Shown: positions 10,755 through 23,055 of the stretch, in pieces
Numbering within the stretch: the first letter of the stretch is position 1
How the letters are laid out: each line of letters opens with the position of its first letter
The notes under the pieces: model-generated
The model's input: the letters and a program-made list of their open reading frames with translations, nothing else
Told to the model about the DNA's origin: nothing
Databases searched by the model: none
Made by a program: the position numbers and the translations under genes
From: Daucus carota subsp. sativus
Taxonomy: Eukaryota; Streptophyta; Magnoliopsida; Apiales; Apiaceae
Assembly: GCF_001625215.2 (NCBI RefSeq)
Contig: NC_030384.2
Location: 46,596,390 to 46,660,389 of the forward strand
Direction: 5' to 3'
DNA length: 64,000 nt

Positions 10755-12620
10755 TCAAAGCTTGGGAATGCTGATCCTTAGAAGACCATTCCTGCAACAA
10801 GCAGTATACGTATTTGTGAATCAGTTGTCGCAGTTTTAGTTGATAATATTTAGGGGTATATAACTATGTATGATAACAATAGCTGAAAACGTACACAAAT
10901 TCAGCAGAAACATTGTCTTTGTCCACATTAGAGGGAAGTGGCCATGAAACATGATATGGCCCTTGGAAAATCCCCATTTTGTGATATCCAGAGATCGAGC
11001 TATCAGAAGACTTTGCTACTTTCTCAAGATCTACAGAACGTTTTCCCTTCACGACCAAACTACAAACGTAAACGTTTCAGTAGTACTTAGACTATATCAT
11101 AATATTGAAAAATACATATATACTTTTCTGTTTGTGTAACATAATGTAAATATTATGAATGAAAGTACGAGACTATAACATTCTTAATACATCTGTCTAC
11201 CTTTCGTTATTGACCTCAACTCTGATGTCCTTGGTACATACTCCAGGAAGTTCAACCAAAAGTAGATAATTGTAACCCTGCTCCCCTATATCCATCCTTG
11301 GAGACCACTCTGTACTATCTATAAAGAATCCACCACGAGAAGTCAAAAAACAGAAAACCTATACTTAGAAAATGGAGTATAAACTTGATTGCCCGTGTTT
11401 AATCCCTCTAATAAGATTACATGACTTGTAGACGAAGTCTGATAAGTAATAATGGAGGGCAAAGTAACAAACACACATCAATGCAAAAAAAATTCCTGCC
11501 CAAAACTTGTACTGAAGGGCACATATGCTCTGTTAAAACAAGATAGCATGACTCTTCAAGAATATGAATTAATAAATTGTGAACATATGTTTTTACCATT
11601 AGATTTGGGAGCATTTTTAATATCCTCGCAGAACATGTTTGCATCTCCACTGTAAGGCCTGGCAAACCTAGGAGGCTCAGATGCCGAAAAGGTGTAATCT
11701 TGGACAATGGGTCGAGAAAACAAGGGCCCTTCCTTAGATTTTCTATATCTTTCAATTGAACAGGTGGTACTCGTGTATGGGATTCCCTGGTTTTCAGACT
11801 TGCCAGTGTTAAGCTGTTGCTGTTCCTTCAGATATGGCATGGCAAAATAAGGCAGAGCAGCTTTGAGTTAGGCCTTAAGAAATTAGCTATTTAGTACTAT
11901 TAGTGATATATAAAATTAAAACACAAGAACAAAAGTTTACGAACCTGTGGTTCTGCTGAAACTTGCCTCATAAAACAAGCTTGAGAACTAGATCCTTGCC
12001 TAGCAAAACTTACTTTGTTATCTCGCCTTTGTGTGAAAGAGGTTAGACTGCCGCTGCAATTCTAATACCCGTACAGTATATTAGCAACCTCAACCAATTA
12101 TAGATATCTCATACACCTATAAACTACTAGTATTAATCCCCTCTAACAGAGCCATAATCGACGTGTGACACATTAACACCCTCAAATTAGCAAAGACATA
12201 TCATTTGGCCTTTTATTATTACACAGTGATCAATTCTTCAGTTCCAAAGTCCAAACAAAAGGGTTCAAGTGAAGAGGCCTACCAAAAAGTAAAAACATGA
12301 TCTAATTAAGTTGCACGGTTTTAGGAGACCTGGTAACTAAACGAGTACACTTAGCAAGCCGAGACACATTTATACGTTAAATGCATGAGGGTACATGGCA
12401 GTGCCTAATGGATCATACATCAAGTTCAGGAATTAAGGTACTCATTCAAGAACAAAATAAATTTATTTTCTTATTATTGTCACTAGCTTGCATATAATAA
12501 AAGGATGCGTACCACGGGGAGAACATGAGTAGCCATGGCAGAAACGTCGTCGTTGGCAGCGAAGTGGGCAGCGATCATGCTCACTCTCCGCCTGGAAACT
12601 TCAGTGTCTTCCATCCTCAT
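10755..12620 (-). CDS. Hsp20/alpha-crystallin-domain protein, IDM2/IDM3-like
   Basis: I could resolve six exons with consistent phases and GT-AG introns: 12620-12513, 12061-11941, 11860-11597, 11318-11201, 11059-10895 and 10791-10755, giving 813 bp (270 aa). The N terminus (MRMEDTEVSRRRVSMIAAHF) and middle are family-specific and low in known motifs. The C-terminal third is an alpha-crystallin domain: EWSPRMDIGEQGYNYLLLVE, LPGV, DIRVEVNN, VVKGKR, GPYHVSWPLPSNVDKDNVSA, then NGLLRISIPKL at the stop. This layout recalls Arabidopsis Hsp20-like proteins such as IDM2/ROS5 and IDM3, nuclear partners of the IDM1 histone acetyltransferase in active DNA demethylation; that match is from memory. Ordinary small heat-shock proteins are shorter and usually have few introns. 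The start is the first ATG of the exon; a second lies two codons on. Confidence 0.8.
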
Positions 12621-14446
12621 TTTTTCAACTGCAAGAAAAAGAAGAGAATAATGCAGAGCTTGATCTCAAGTTTTAACCAGGTGCATATAAAAGGGTTAAT
12701 TATGTGGTCTTTTTTATGTCATTACGTGTAGAAATATATGCGCTTCAAATTTGAGCAATGCAGATAATTATTGTGTTGGTTGTTTTTCATTGGCAATTTG
12801 TCGTTGTAATTATTCAAAAATATCTTATCTCCGCCCCCACAGCATGTAGCTTGATAGCTTCGTCCATATATGATTCATAATTGAGCTCCGTTCTTTTCCG
12901 AAAAAATCAAATAAATAAATTGGTGTTGGTGAAAGTTGATGAATTGTTTTTGGAAGTCCCCGATTTAAGGTTATTTTGATCTTTTCCCGGTCCTAAACGG
13001 GTTAATGATTTTTTTTTATTGATTTTTTTCGGTATAATTTAACTTAGACCATCACTTATGTACCAAATTTTTTAAAATAATTTTTTTATTGATATCGAGA
13101 CATTAATTAGATTTTTCATGTAATTTTTAATATTGTTAAATAAATTATTTTCATCAATATCGAGAGAATTAATTTTTAAAATATCCACTAATATAATTAA
13201 AAAAACAATTCTTAGCATATTACATTATTGTCTTTTAAATTAATATATTTTGTCTGGGCAGGTAGAAAATTCATATGTGAAGAATGGTTGAATGAGCTCA
13301 AATTGATGAACCTGATGGGCTGGGTTCACTTTCATGGGCTTTAAGTGTTGGACAATGAAGGTGATCTCAATTCTCAAATAGTCGACCTGTCTGGAGCCTG
13401 TTTCGCGCCTCACTCCTCAGAAGTCAGAACTTATATGGGTAAGACTATTTCATATTTTTTTTATAATATTTTCAATATTAAATATTTAATAATTATGTAG
13501 TATTTATAAAATAAGTTAATAATTTCAGAAAAAAAACACATTTATATACGGGTTACAATTGAGGAATCTTATTTGACGGAAAATAAGATGAGCCAATCAT
13601 TTCAAATTGGATTACAATTTTTATTAATTACTCCTTTGTTCTTAGAAAGAATGAATCTCAGACTTTTTCACGTATTTCAATATAGTCGGAAGAGGTATTT
13701 ATAAATATGTTTTTCAAATTTTTTGTTTTGTCTAAAATTATGAATTTTATATTTTTATACAAAACAAAAAAATTGAAAAATATTATTTATAAATACATAT
13801 ACCGACCCCATTGAGATGCATGTAGAAAGAAGTGACTCATTCTACTGTGAGAATACCATTTTATGTCAACTTTATTAATATCATTGTAAAATCATAAGTT
13901 ACGCCCGACATCAATGTTGTGTTTGATTAGATTGAATCAATGAAAAGAATGAAATGAAATTTAAATAGGTTATAAATAAATATTTATAAATTTCATATTT
14001 TTTTCTCTGTTATATTATTTACACCTTATATTAGAAATAACATCCCATTTTTGATTGCTCAATTTTTTTCCTACTTGTTTTCTTCTCAAATCTCGTAGTA
14101 ACAATTTTTTCAATTACTCAATTTTCTTTCAAAATCATTATGCTATCTCCATTATTTTCATTCAATTCCAATCCATTCTCTCCAACCAACCAAGATCCCT
14201 AATTAATAAGAATAATTTATTGTACTAACTAATAAAGATAAAATTTTAGTTTTATATATACACTTTCATATTTGAATTATACTTTAAATATCCGCATTAT
14301 ATTATAGACATTTATCTCAAGTGCTTAAATTGAAATCTAGTATCTAGTATTAATTAATATATAAACATCAGATAGCAATCACACTACCTGTTAAAATAAA
14401 ATTTATCCGTAAATAGTAAGATCACCCCTCTCCAGATGATTATAAC
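12621..14446. other. Intergenic, with one decayed foldback element
   Basis: AT-rich, no gene seen. Between about 13636 and 13852 the sequence is a degenerate inverted repeat with arms of roughly 100 bases: AGAAAGAATGA...TATTTATAAATA...TTTTTCAA is mirrored by TTGAAAAA...TATTTATAAATA...TCATTCTACT. This looks like an old MITE. The rest shows no recognisable structure. Confidence 0.45.
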
Positions 14447-14817
14447 CAGTGTTACAGAAATCGGGAATCGGACCTAATCGTTTGAGCTACCGATTCAAGG
14501 ATTAATCGAAAATCGGGGATTAATCGGAAGGATTAATCGGAGTTAAAATCGGGTTTATTTTAATATTAAAATATTATTTAATATTTAGGTATTATTATAT
14601 TAGCTATTTAGTAACTAATATATTTACTATATTCATAAACTCTATAATTATTCATATTTAAAGTAATATAGTATTTAATTTTAATAATTTATCACATATA
14701 CTTCGATTATGAAATATATATAAGGATTAATCGGATTTCAAAAATCGGATCGGTGGTCGACCTTGCAGAGGATTAATCGGGGATTTATCGGTTAAATCGG
14801 GGATTTTTAGAACACTG
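14447..14817. mobile_element. hAT-type MITE, 371 bp
   Basis: The ends are CAGTGTTACAGAAATC and (inverted) CAGTGTTCTAAAAATC, flanked by an 8-bp direct repeat ATTATAAC (14439-14446 and 14818-14825). Subterminal sequence is an array of ATCGGGGATTAATCGG-type repeats around an AT-rich core. No coding capacity. CA-type ends plus the 8-bp duplication support hAT. Confidence 0.85.
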
Positions 14818-14825
14818 ATTATAAC

Positions 14826-16222
14826 ATATAAAAAACGAAAATGATACAAATTACGCATAACTTTTAGAGAAAATATCTGTGTTAAATTCCTCCCGCCATA
14901 TTATAATTTAAGTTTTAAAAACAACAATAAAGTCCATTTCATTGCACAGCAGTCAGCCTTCGCAAAAAGGATCCGTCTAAAAAAAAAAAACACCATAAAA
15001 AGCATAACATAATGATTAGTTTATTCGTATGCCAAATGTGTGGAGCCTCTGAATAGAGTACATATATTATTAAAATTGTGAAATAGTACAAATTTAAGCT
15101 AGGGCGGTCAGTAAATATTCTTTGTACTTGTCCATTAACAGTGGTGCAGTGCGGTGGTGGTGCCGCTGCACCGCTGCTTCTAGTCGAGGATGCCTATCTT
15201 CTTCCTGGACGATTATGCAGAATCTTTTTATTTTTGTTTGAGTAAATAGAATAGTCTGTTATGTTATGCAAAAAATTTTATAAATTAATTCTAAAAAATG
15301 ATGAGAATACTACACTATAGCCTCCGGGGAAAATAGATTTTCCCTTCTTTTTCCGTAATACAATAATCATTTAGTCATCTAGTTAAAAATTACCAAATCG
15401 TGTAATTTTTTTTTTATCAACCAGCTTGACTGACTGACTTACATGTAGCATAAATTCACCTTCTAACTCGAATTCAAATATATAAATTTGATAATTTAAC
15501 TAATCAAGTTTTATTTGATTCAATGGAGAAAACTAAACCCAAATCTCAACTTATAAGATTTGAGTGTTTGTCTAAGTTTAAAATCCGGATTTTAGTTATT
15601 TTTGATTTTTAACTAAAAAAAATGTGTGTTTATGTAATACATAAGTCGTTTTAAGATTAGAAATGAGTATCTAAAATTTAATTTGAGATATTTTTTCTCG
15701 TGAATTAATTTTTAATTTTTTTTGATAAAAGTTATCAAAGAGTCATAAGTTATTTATAACTTTATTATTATTATTATTATTATATTTTCAATAGCCCATA
15801 AATGATTTATAAATCAATATTATTCAAGCAGATATCTTAGAATTTTAATTTATCATATTAAATTATGTTAAATTATAAATAAATAATTTGTGCTATTGAT
15901 TTAATTCACTAGAAATTATTTCAGATGGAGTATCAAGTTTCAAAAGTTATGACTGTTACATGAATGATGATTTACTTTAGATATAACAAGTTTCAAAAAG
16001 TTAAGACTGTCACAGCATGTACAATGATGCTGGATAGATGACACTCTCAATCCTCACTTGCGCCATTTTCTAGAAGTTGGTAAGAAAGAATCAGGTATCT
16101 GTTATTTATATGTCACATACATATATTGTTAGCTTGTTTGATCTTTTGTTCATGTTTTTTAATAGATTGTTTTAACATACTTGTACTTGGCTATATTAAA
16201 TTCTTAATAACTCTCTACACTA

Positions 16223-16225
<3 letters not shown>
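14826..16225. other. Intergenic, nothing recognised
   Basis: AT-rich sequence without a supportable gene. A short GC hairpin-forming stretch (GGTGCAGTGCGG...CCGCTGCACC) occurs near 15142-15173. It is too short and isolated to call. Confidence 0.35.

Positions 16226-16290
<65 letters not shown>
16226..16290. repeat. (AT)n microsatellite, about 32 units
   Basis: Uninterrupted alternating TA/AT dinucleotides, which also create the repetitive open frames seen on both strands here. Confidence 0.98.
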
Positions 16291-16293
<3 letters not shown>

Positions 16294-16458
16294 ATAATAA
16301 AATATAATATATTTAAAATTAAACATGTTTTTAAAATTGATAATAAAGAGTGCCATAACATGTAAGCACTCAAAATCTCTATTAAAAATGCGTTTATTTG
16401 TTAAGATATTAACTATCATATTAAATGCGATGAATTATATTTAAAAAATGATAATTAA

Positions 16459-16754
16459 TCTATATTATACTATAATAAGCCAACATAGATATAATTTGTA
16501 ATCGTACAAAATTAGTACAAGATAAAAACTCCACCATTATTTTTTTTAAATATAATTTATATACTATATTATAATAAACCGATATTGATATAATTTGTAG
16601 TCGTCCAAAAAATGTAATCAGTTGGTATATATAATCCGGTTAAAATTCAATTCATTAATACTAAAACACTAATAAGATGATGTCAAAATTTAAATTATAA
16701 TTAATAAATTACGAATTCTACACCCGCCCGTGCTTCGCACGGGTTAAAAGCTAG
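16459..16754 (+). mobile_element. Short non-autonomous Helitron, 296 bp
   Basis: It starts TCTATATTATACTATAATAA after a host A and ends with the hairpin CCGTGCTTCGCACGG, a spacer TTAAAAG and CTAG before a host T. A second, very similar 5'-end-like sequence (CTATATTATAATAAACCGATA) lies inside at about 16563. This suggests a nested or duplicated 5' terminus. Confidence 0.85.
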
Positions 16755-17360
16755 TATATTATAAAGAAAATATATTATCTTCTATGAATTTTTTAATTTT
16801 ATTTTTAACATGCGTGTATTTGGTTCTTACATATACATTACAAATTACATAGAAAACGAGAGGAGAGAAAGTAGTTAACGATGTTTAATCATGATAATGA
16901 GCTGGGACATGGCTGCTCTTGAAGTCAGTCCATTACCAAAGTCCTGTCCACATCAACTTCATCTCTTTGGACTCATCTTTCATCCATCTCAAACTCTCCT
17001 ATATATGTATCTTCATTATCATGCATATTTTCAACCCAAGAGTTCGGACAACTCAGATTTCACAAATAAATCCAACTGTCCAGTACCTTCAACACTACAT
17101 ACACAACACTTTCAATACATATTCTCACTTCCAAGTCCTCAAAAACCCTTTGTCCATTTACTATAAATACCCCCTCCACTTTTTCTCGTTTCACATTATT
17201 TTATTGAAGTCTTCCCTGCTAAGCACTTCTCTGGAGCCTCTTTGCTCTCCACCTCAATCTGTTTTCAAGTTAAGGGTGTCACTCAAAATTATTTTCTTGA
17301 TTTTATTGTACCTGAATTAAACCTCGAAGATTAATTACTTTATTTAGCTATATTGTTATT
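16755..17360 (+). promoter_or_regulatory. Promoter and leader of the HSF gene
   Basis: A TATA box (CTATAAATAC) lies at about 17162-17171, roughly 190 bases before the HSF start codon. The presumed leader (about 17195-17360) is pyrimidine-rich and contains no upstream ATG. No clear heat-shock element (alternating GAA/TTC blocks) was recognised in the proximal 200 bases. Confidence 0.6.
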
Positions 17361-18970
17361 ATGATGGAAGGGTCTCATGGTTCGAGTTCACCAGCTCCGT
17401 TTCTAACAAAGACATATGAGATGATTGAAGACCCGGTGACTGACTCTGTGGTCTCTTGGAGTCACACAGGGCGGAGCTTTGTTGTCTGGAATCCTCCGGA
17501 GTTTGCTAAGGACTTGCTTCCAACTTACTTCAAGCACAACAATTTCTCCAGCTTTGTCAGGCAACTCAATACTTATGTAAGCACATTAGTCTTTTATATT
17601 TTCGTGTATTTTACTATTGTTTGTATGAGCAGTGCGGCGGGTGAGAGAAGAATCCCGACTTTTTGGCTTAAAGATATATATTTTGTTGTTACTGTTATAA
17701 GCTCTGTAGTAGCAGGGGACTTCAAGTGACATTTTTTGTTGTTTATTTATGTTTCACCAGAATTTTAACTGTGAAATCAAAGGGGCTGTGATAGAGTTGC
17801 AATGCCTAATGTTTATTTGTGTGAATTGAATTTTTTATTTTATTTTTGGACCAGGGTTTTAGGAAGATTGATCCTGATCAGTGGGAGTTTGCCAATGAGG
17901 AATTTATAAGAGGTCAGAAACATCTTCTGCCAAGAATTCACCGTCGCAAGCCAATTCATAGCCATTCTGCGCATCAACAAGGTCCATTGACGGATTCAGA
18001 AAGACAGGAGCTTGAAGATGAAATCGCGAAGCTCAAACATGATAAGCATTTGCTTCAATTAGAGTTACAAAGGCATAAGCAGGAGAGTCAAGGGTTTGAA
18101 ATTGAAGTACATTCCCTGGGGGAGCGTTTGAGAAACATAGAAAATCGACAGAGAAATACTATTACATTCCTTGCCCAAATACTGCAGAAACACGGTACTG
18201 CACCGGCTATCGGACAACAGTATCAATTTGGCAGCAAAAAGAGAAGGTTGGCAGTGTCCACATATTTATATGATGAAGCCAATAAAAACCAATATTCGAA
18301 TTTTGAGGAAGAAAATCAGGATACTATGTCAATTTCTATGTTAAGTTCGGAACTAATAGAGAAGTTAGACTCATCCTTGAGGTTTTGGGAGAATTTTCTA
18401 CACGGGGTTGGTCAATCTTCGGGAGTTGACATGTATGATTATAGTGCAATGCAGCCATCACCATTAGTCATAACAGAGATGGATGTTTCATCTGGTGATT
18501 CTGATATTAATGTCCAACAACGCTCGCCAAACTTCCATCCATCATCACCTCATTCAAGAGATATTCGTTCACCCCTGGAGTTAGCTGCTGCTGCTTCTGA
18601 TCATGCAGATAGCCCTGCCATCTCCTCTATCTATCTCGACTTAGAATCAAGGCCAAAATCTTCAGGGATAGACGTAAATGCAAGGCCTGCTAATGTTCCT
18701 GATTTTGATGTTCCAAATGAGCCAGTTGAGGAGACACCAACTCAAGCTCTACCAACCGGGGTGAATGACGTCTTCTGGGAACAATTTCTGACTGACCAGA
18801 CTCCAAATTCCTCTGGCACTCAAGAAGACGAGCTAGAGAAATCAGACACAGATGGAAGAACAAGTGATACCGCAATGGAAGGGCAACAAAGGTTCTGGTG
18901 GACTAATCTGAATCATGTCCATAACCTTACGGAACAGATGGGGCATCTCACTCCAGCTGAAAGAACTTGA
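17361..18970 (+). CDS. HSFA4: Class A4 heat-shock transcription factor
   Basis: There are two exons, 17361-17576 and 17855-18970, with an intron of 278 bp at the position conserved in plant HSFs (after NTY, before [12 protein letters not shown]), giving 443 aa. The winged-helix DNA-binding domain spans about residues 11-104, ending [12 protein letters not shown], as is typical of HsfA4. The coiled-coil HR-A/B oligomerisation region is about 119-187. A basic NLS (KKRRL) lies at about 200-204. There are two AHA activator motifs rich in aromatic and acidic residues: [10 protein letters not shown] (247-256) and [10 protein letters not shown] (377-386). A C-terminal NES-like NLTEQMGHL is at 429-437. 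HsfA4 proteins bind heat-shock elements in the nucleus and respond to oxidative stress, and are antagonised by HsfA5 in known species. No truncation was seen. The ATG at 17361 is followed by a second ATG and either could start. Confidence 0.93.
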
Positions 18971-20129
18971 CAATGTTGCTTGATTATTTTGTCCAACATT
19001 TAGACTATGATGGCTAGTTTCTTGTTGTACAAAAATAAATCTTAGCCGTGGCGTTCTTTCTTGATCTTAGTCCATATATGTCTCATCTAGTTTAGCTTTA
19101 GTATTCCCTGTTCTGTATGCTTTTGAACTAATAAATTTTTTGATTCCTTCATTTTGATCTCCTTGCCGCGCCATTTTATAAACTCACGCAGTCATGAACT
19201 CCTGATGTTTTTAGTTATGCATGTTCTTCTGTTTCTTTAGTACTCAGAGTTTTATCAGGTAATGAATTTGTTGCATCAGGCATCAGCCAATAACATAGAA
19301 GTCCAATACATCAAGGCTTCCATGGCTTCTTGATTCTTCTGATAGAGAAGCTACGATGTGCATTTTGATCAAATCAAATTAGTTCAGCTGTAGCTATTGA
19401 AAAGTTGAATATTACTTTGTCATGTCCTAAATTCTTAGCGAAACCGTGTAACTATGGTAACTTATTAGTGTCAAATCAGAGACCCTGGTGTTAGAACTTA
19501 GAATTTCGGAGTTCTAAAATTTTACGCTCTAAACGCAAGTTTTGTCCGTCTGACGGAATCTCGGCACGAAGATATATCCTACGTGCGGCAGAACCATGTT
19601 TTGAAATTTTCTCTCATCATCTGGTTTTGAAAAAACGCAAGCAGCGAAGTAGAAAAACGGAAAACACATATTAAAACAGGCGAACAGCTAATGCAATTCT
19701 AGAAGAAAGTGTTGTGAATAGCATGTGGTGATAGTAGAAGATGAGGACACTCATTATACAACTTTATGTCTGTCTCTGTGGGTTTCTATCTTACTTTATT
19801 CATTTCTTTTTCATAGTTTGACTTGTATAGAGATTTCAGTTTACACAATTCTTTTATTGGATATGCTTGTTGACTCTTCTAGTGTTTTCATGGAATTTTG
19901 TGGTGAGAAATTAATATAATTGGTTTTTAACACATCTAAGACAATAATGTGTACCGTTCTCTTGTCGTGAGATAATTCACCTTTAACAAAAAGCTGGAGT
20001 TTTAGTTCACTCAATCATTCTGTCAAGGAATGCAGCATTAAAATAAAGTGTGAAAATTTATAGATTCCTTTGCTCTTTTATATACTTCAGATTGTCTTTT
20101 CTTAATATGAATTCACTAATTTTTAGTCG
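18971..20129. other. HSF 3' flank and intergenic sequence
   Basis: The first few hundred bases are likely HSF 3' UTR, with an AATAAA-like signal near 19034 and AATAAATTTT near 19131. No further gene was recognised. Confidence 0.45.
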
Positions 20130-20501
20130 AATTTTTCTGATTTTCTTGTGACCGAACCGAGATTAATCGAGCATCTCATTTAACTTAATTAAGTCAAAAT
20201 TTTTGTCCGAACCCGACCTGTTTAATTTTACGATTCGAGTCGAGCCGACTTGTTTAACTAAATGAGCCAATTTTAACGAGTTAGTCAATGCGGCTCGTTT
20301 AATTTTATATTTAATCGAGCCTAAAACCCTAAACGAACTCGATTCGTTTAATTTCACGAGTTGAATTGAGCCGACTCATTTAATCAAGCGAGACATAATC
20401 TCTGCCCGAACTCGACTTATTTAACTAAACGAACCGACTCGAGTCCAACTAAACGAGTTCGAGCCGGACGAGCTATAAAGATTCCCGAATTACAGCTCTA
20501 A
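20130..20501. mobile_element. hAT-like element remnant with GAGTCGAGCCGA repeats
   Basis: The segment is an array of CGAACTCGA/ACGAGTCGAGC motifs ending in CAGCTCTA, the same terminus as the complete element at 22475-23047. No matching left terminus or exact 8-bp duplication was found, so I treat it as a truncated relative. Confidence 0.5.
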
Positions 20502-21862
20502 TGAGTTCTGAAAGCTTTCTAATCATATTTTATCCATAAAAGTTATCTGCTTTTTCTAATACTAAATCCCTAACTGTCTGCAAATTATCAGCAAAAGTAA
20601 ATCATTCAAAATTTCAGCAGCCACTGCCCACAAAATAAAACGCAATATTCGGATAAAAAGCTTCTGGAAACCATCTCTCAAATACCAAAAAAGGTGTACA
20701 GTGTATGATACGCTGCTGCTACGAAACGCTGCAGGATGCAGTGCTATAAAAACGTAGAGCTAGGTGGACACGGCTGATGCCATCTACATCCATATCGGAA
20801 ACAATACATGTATAATATGAATGGTGTTAAAGTGTAAGCAGAGAAATATTTGTTTTTATGCTGGTGGATATATGCTACAACTTGATACATAAATTTAAAT
20901 TCTCTCTCAGCTCAGCTGCCTTGTGTTTTTCTAGATTCCTGTGCTGAGCTTGCTTCTGTTCAGCGGTTTACACGTTTAAGGTAAGCTTTGCATGTAATTG
21001 TCGCCTTCACTTGTCTCTCACGATAATAATATATGTTTCAGACACATCCACGCTACTTGACTTGCTTCTAGATACTCCTCTACATTACAAACTCTACTTG
21101 TTTTGTTTGCCTCTTCGTGTTCATATTATGTTTAGGCTGTCTTTTATGGCGGGAAATGAATGAATTTTAGTTGAATTCTCTGGGACATTGACATTGTGGT
21201 GTAAATTGTATGCGCACGTATGTTTTTGTTGAGAAAACCTTTTTTCCCCTAAAAGTCCTCCCTCTTCCAAAATAGATGTTGCACGTAATTTGAGATTTGA
21301 GATGTAAAGAATATATTTTTATATATTATTCTTTAAATTATATAATAAAATAATATTTATATTTTCAGTCAGAAAAGAAAATTTTAAAAGATAATATATA
21401 ATTATATTTGTCTTACATCAAAAAATTGATTGTTAGTTTAGAATGGAGGGAATATATTATTTAGAGGCATTCGCTTTATGAAGCAACTTTTTTTAAAAAA
21501 GTAAAGAAAATATGTATTATAAGCTGTATGATATATATGTATATCTTCCCTGTTTTGTTTTGTGTTGCCTTACGGGTGTGGGGGGAATTGAAAAACTAAT
21601 AATAAGAAATAAGATATTTTGCATGGAGTATTCAATTATATAAGACGGTTGATTTTTTTTACATGAATTTTTAGGAGGTTTGATTACACATTTAAAATTA
21701 ATATTTTTAATAGTTTTCTAAATAAAATATATTTATTAAAAATTATAAAAATATCAATACCGGCTATATAGCAAACCACCTAAAATTAGGTGTAAAAAGC
21801 CAAACTAGATATCAACTAGTATAGTAGTATTGTATATACAGGAAATAAGTCGGTAAATGTTA
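20502..21862. other. Intergenic, nothing firmly recognised
   Basis: A TATA-like CTATAAAAACG occurs near 20745, and the following 250 bases are pyrimidine-rich and then hit a GT donor-like TTTAAGGTAAGC (about 20977). That could be an untranslated first exon, but no coding exon follows, so no gene is called. Confidence 0.3.
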
Positions 21863-22122
21863 CTCCCTCCGTCTCTAAATATTTTTTCTAGTTTGTACTT
21901 TTCACGTTTGTTAATACACATTTTTGATCGTTAATATCTTTCATTTCGTAGTAGTATTAAATATAAAAACTTCACTGTATTAAAGTACTTGTGAACACGA
22001 ATCTAACAAGATCACTCATGACTATATTTAGTTTTATAGATTAGATGTAAATTAGTAATTTGTCTTATGTTATGAACAGTACCGATATCACAAACAAGAA
22101 AAGAAAAAAGAAACAGAGGGAG
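21863..22122. mobile_element. Stowaway-type MITE, 260 bp
   Basis: Ends CTCCCTCCGTCTCT and (inverted) CTCCCTCTGTTT, flanked by TA on both sides. Internal sequence (GATCACTCATGACTATATTTAG) matches the MITE at 41831-42105 in the opposite orientation, so both belong to one family. Confidence 0.85.
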
Positions 22123-22250
22123 TAGCACAATGTGCTTAGTTGCTCCCTGCTGCGTACAAATTACTCAGAAAAATCTACTGTATTGGATATTCGTACTACC
22201 ATGATTCATGCATGCGACCTCGTGTAATTAGTGAATGATTTAATCATTAG

Positions 22251-22369
22251 TTTTCTGCAGTTTCACTGATTTTCAAGAAAAACCCACCAATTTTTGCTTT
22301 TCAAATACTGTTTCTGCAGTTTCACTGATTATCAAGAAAACCCCACGAATTTTTGCTTTTCAACTACTG
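22251..22369. repeat. Two-copy tandem repeat of about 59 bp
   Basis: TTTCTGCAGTTTCACTGATT followed by AAGAAAA...CGAATTTTTGCTTTTCAA occurs twice in a row (22251-22310 and 22311-22369) with only a few differences. Confidence 0.9.
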
Positions 22370-22474
22370 CCTCCGTCGTATCTATCAGTACTCCCCGCTC
22401 ATACTTTTGTACTGGAGACCGGGTATTGGTGCAACAATCGAGAAAATATTTAGAGCTTGAAACTTGGTTAGGGT

Positions 22475-23047
22475 TAGGGCTGTTCACGAACCGAGCCGAG
22501 CCGAGTTTTGACCGAGTCGAGTCGAGCTTTAAATTTTTTCTTATCGAACCGAGCCGAGCCGAGCTTTCTTATCGAACAAAAAAGTGTGTTCGAGTTCGAG
22601 CTCGATAACTAACGAGCCGAACACGAGCTTGTTCACGAACAAATACGAGCCGAGCCGAGCCGAGCCAGAGAAAAATAAGACCAAACCGCTACTTTACTCT
22701 TAAAATAGCAAGCCAAATAAAATTTTTAGTATGTTTTGATGGTACCATATTATAGTTGATATTCTCATGATCGATTTGATATATTATATGTTGAATTCGG
22801 CGTTCAATAACATATATATATTACGAAATTATTATGAAAATATTCTTTTTTTTCGAGCTTTAACGAGCCGAGCTCGAGCCGAGCTCGAGCCGAACATACT
22901 AAAAGCTCGGCTCGAGCTCGTTTTCTTAACGAACAATTTTTTGTGTTCGAGCTCGAGCTCGTTAACTTAACGAGCCGAGCCGAACGAGCTCTTAACGAGC
23001 CGAGCTCGAGCTTGTTCGCAAACAGCTCGGTTCGTTAAACAGCTCTA
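22475..23047. mobile_element. hAT-type MITE, 573 bp, GAGCTCGAGC-rich
   Basis: The ends TAGGGCTGTTCACGAACCGA and (inverted) TAGAGCTGTTTAACGAACCG are flanked by the 8-bp repeat GTTAGGGT (22467-22474, 23048-23055). Both subterminal regions are dense arrays of CGAGCCGAGC/GAGCTCGAG around an AT-rich core. No transposase frame. Confidence 0.9.
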
Positions 23048-23055
23048 GTTAGGGT

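Noticed and set aside
15142-15173. GC-rich hairpin GGTGCAGTGCGG...CCGCTGCACC
   Set aside because: Isolated, short and bulged; no CTAG-type end or gene context.
16126-16419. Open frames rich in Tyr-Ile repeats
   Set aside because: They are translations of the (AT)n microsatellite.
20740-20985. Possible untranslated first exon or microRNA gene
   Set aside because: A TATA-like box and a GT donor-like site are present, but no downstream coding exon and no known microRNA sequence or good foldback was found.
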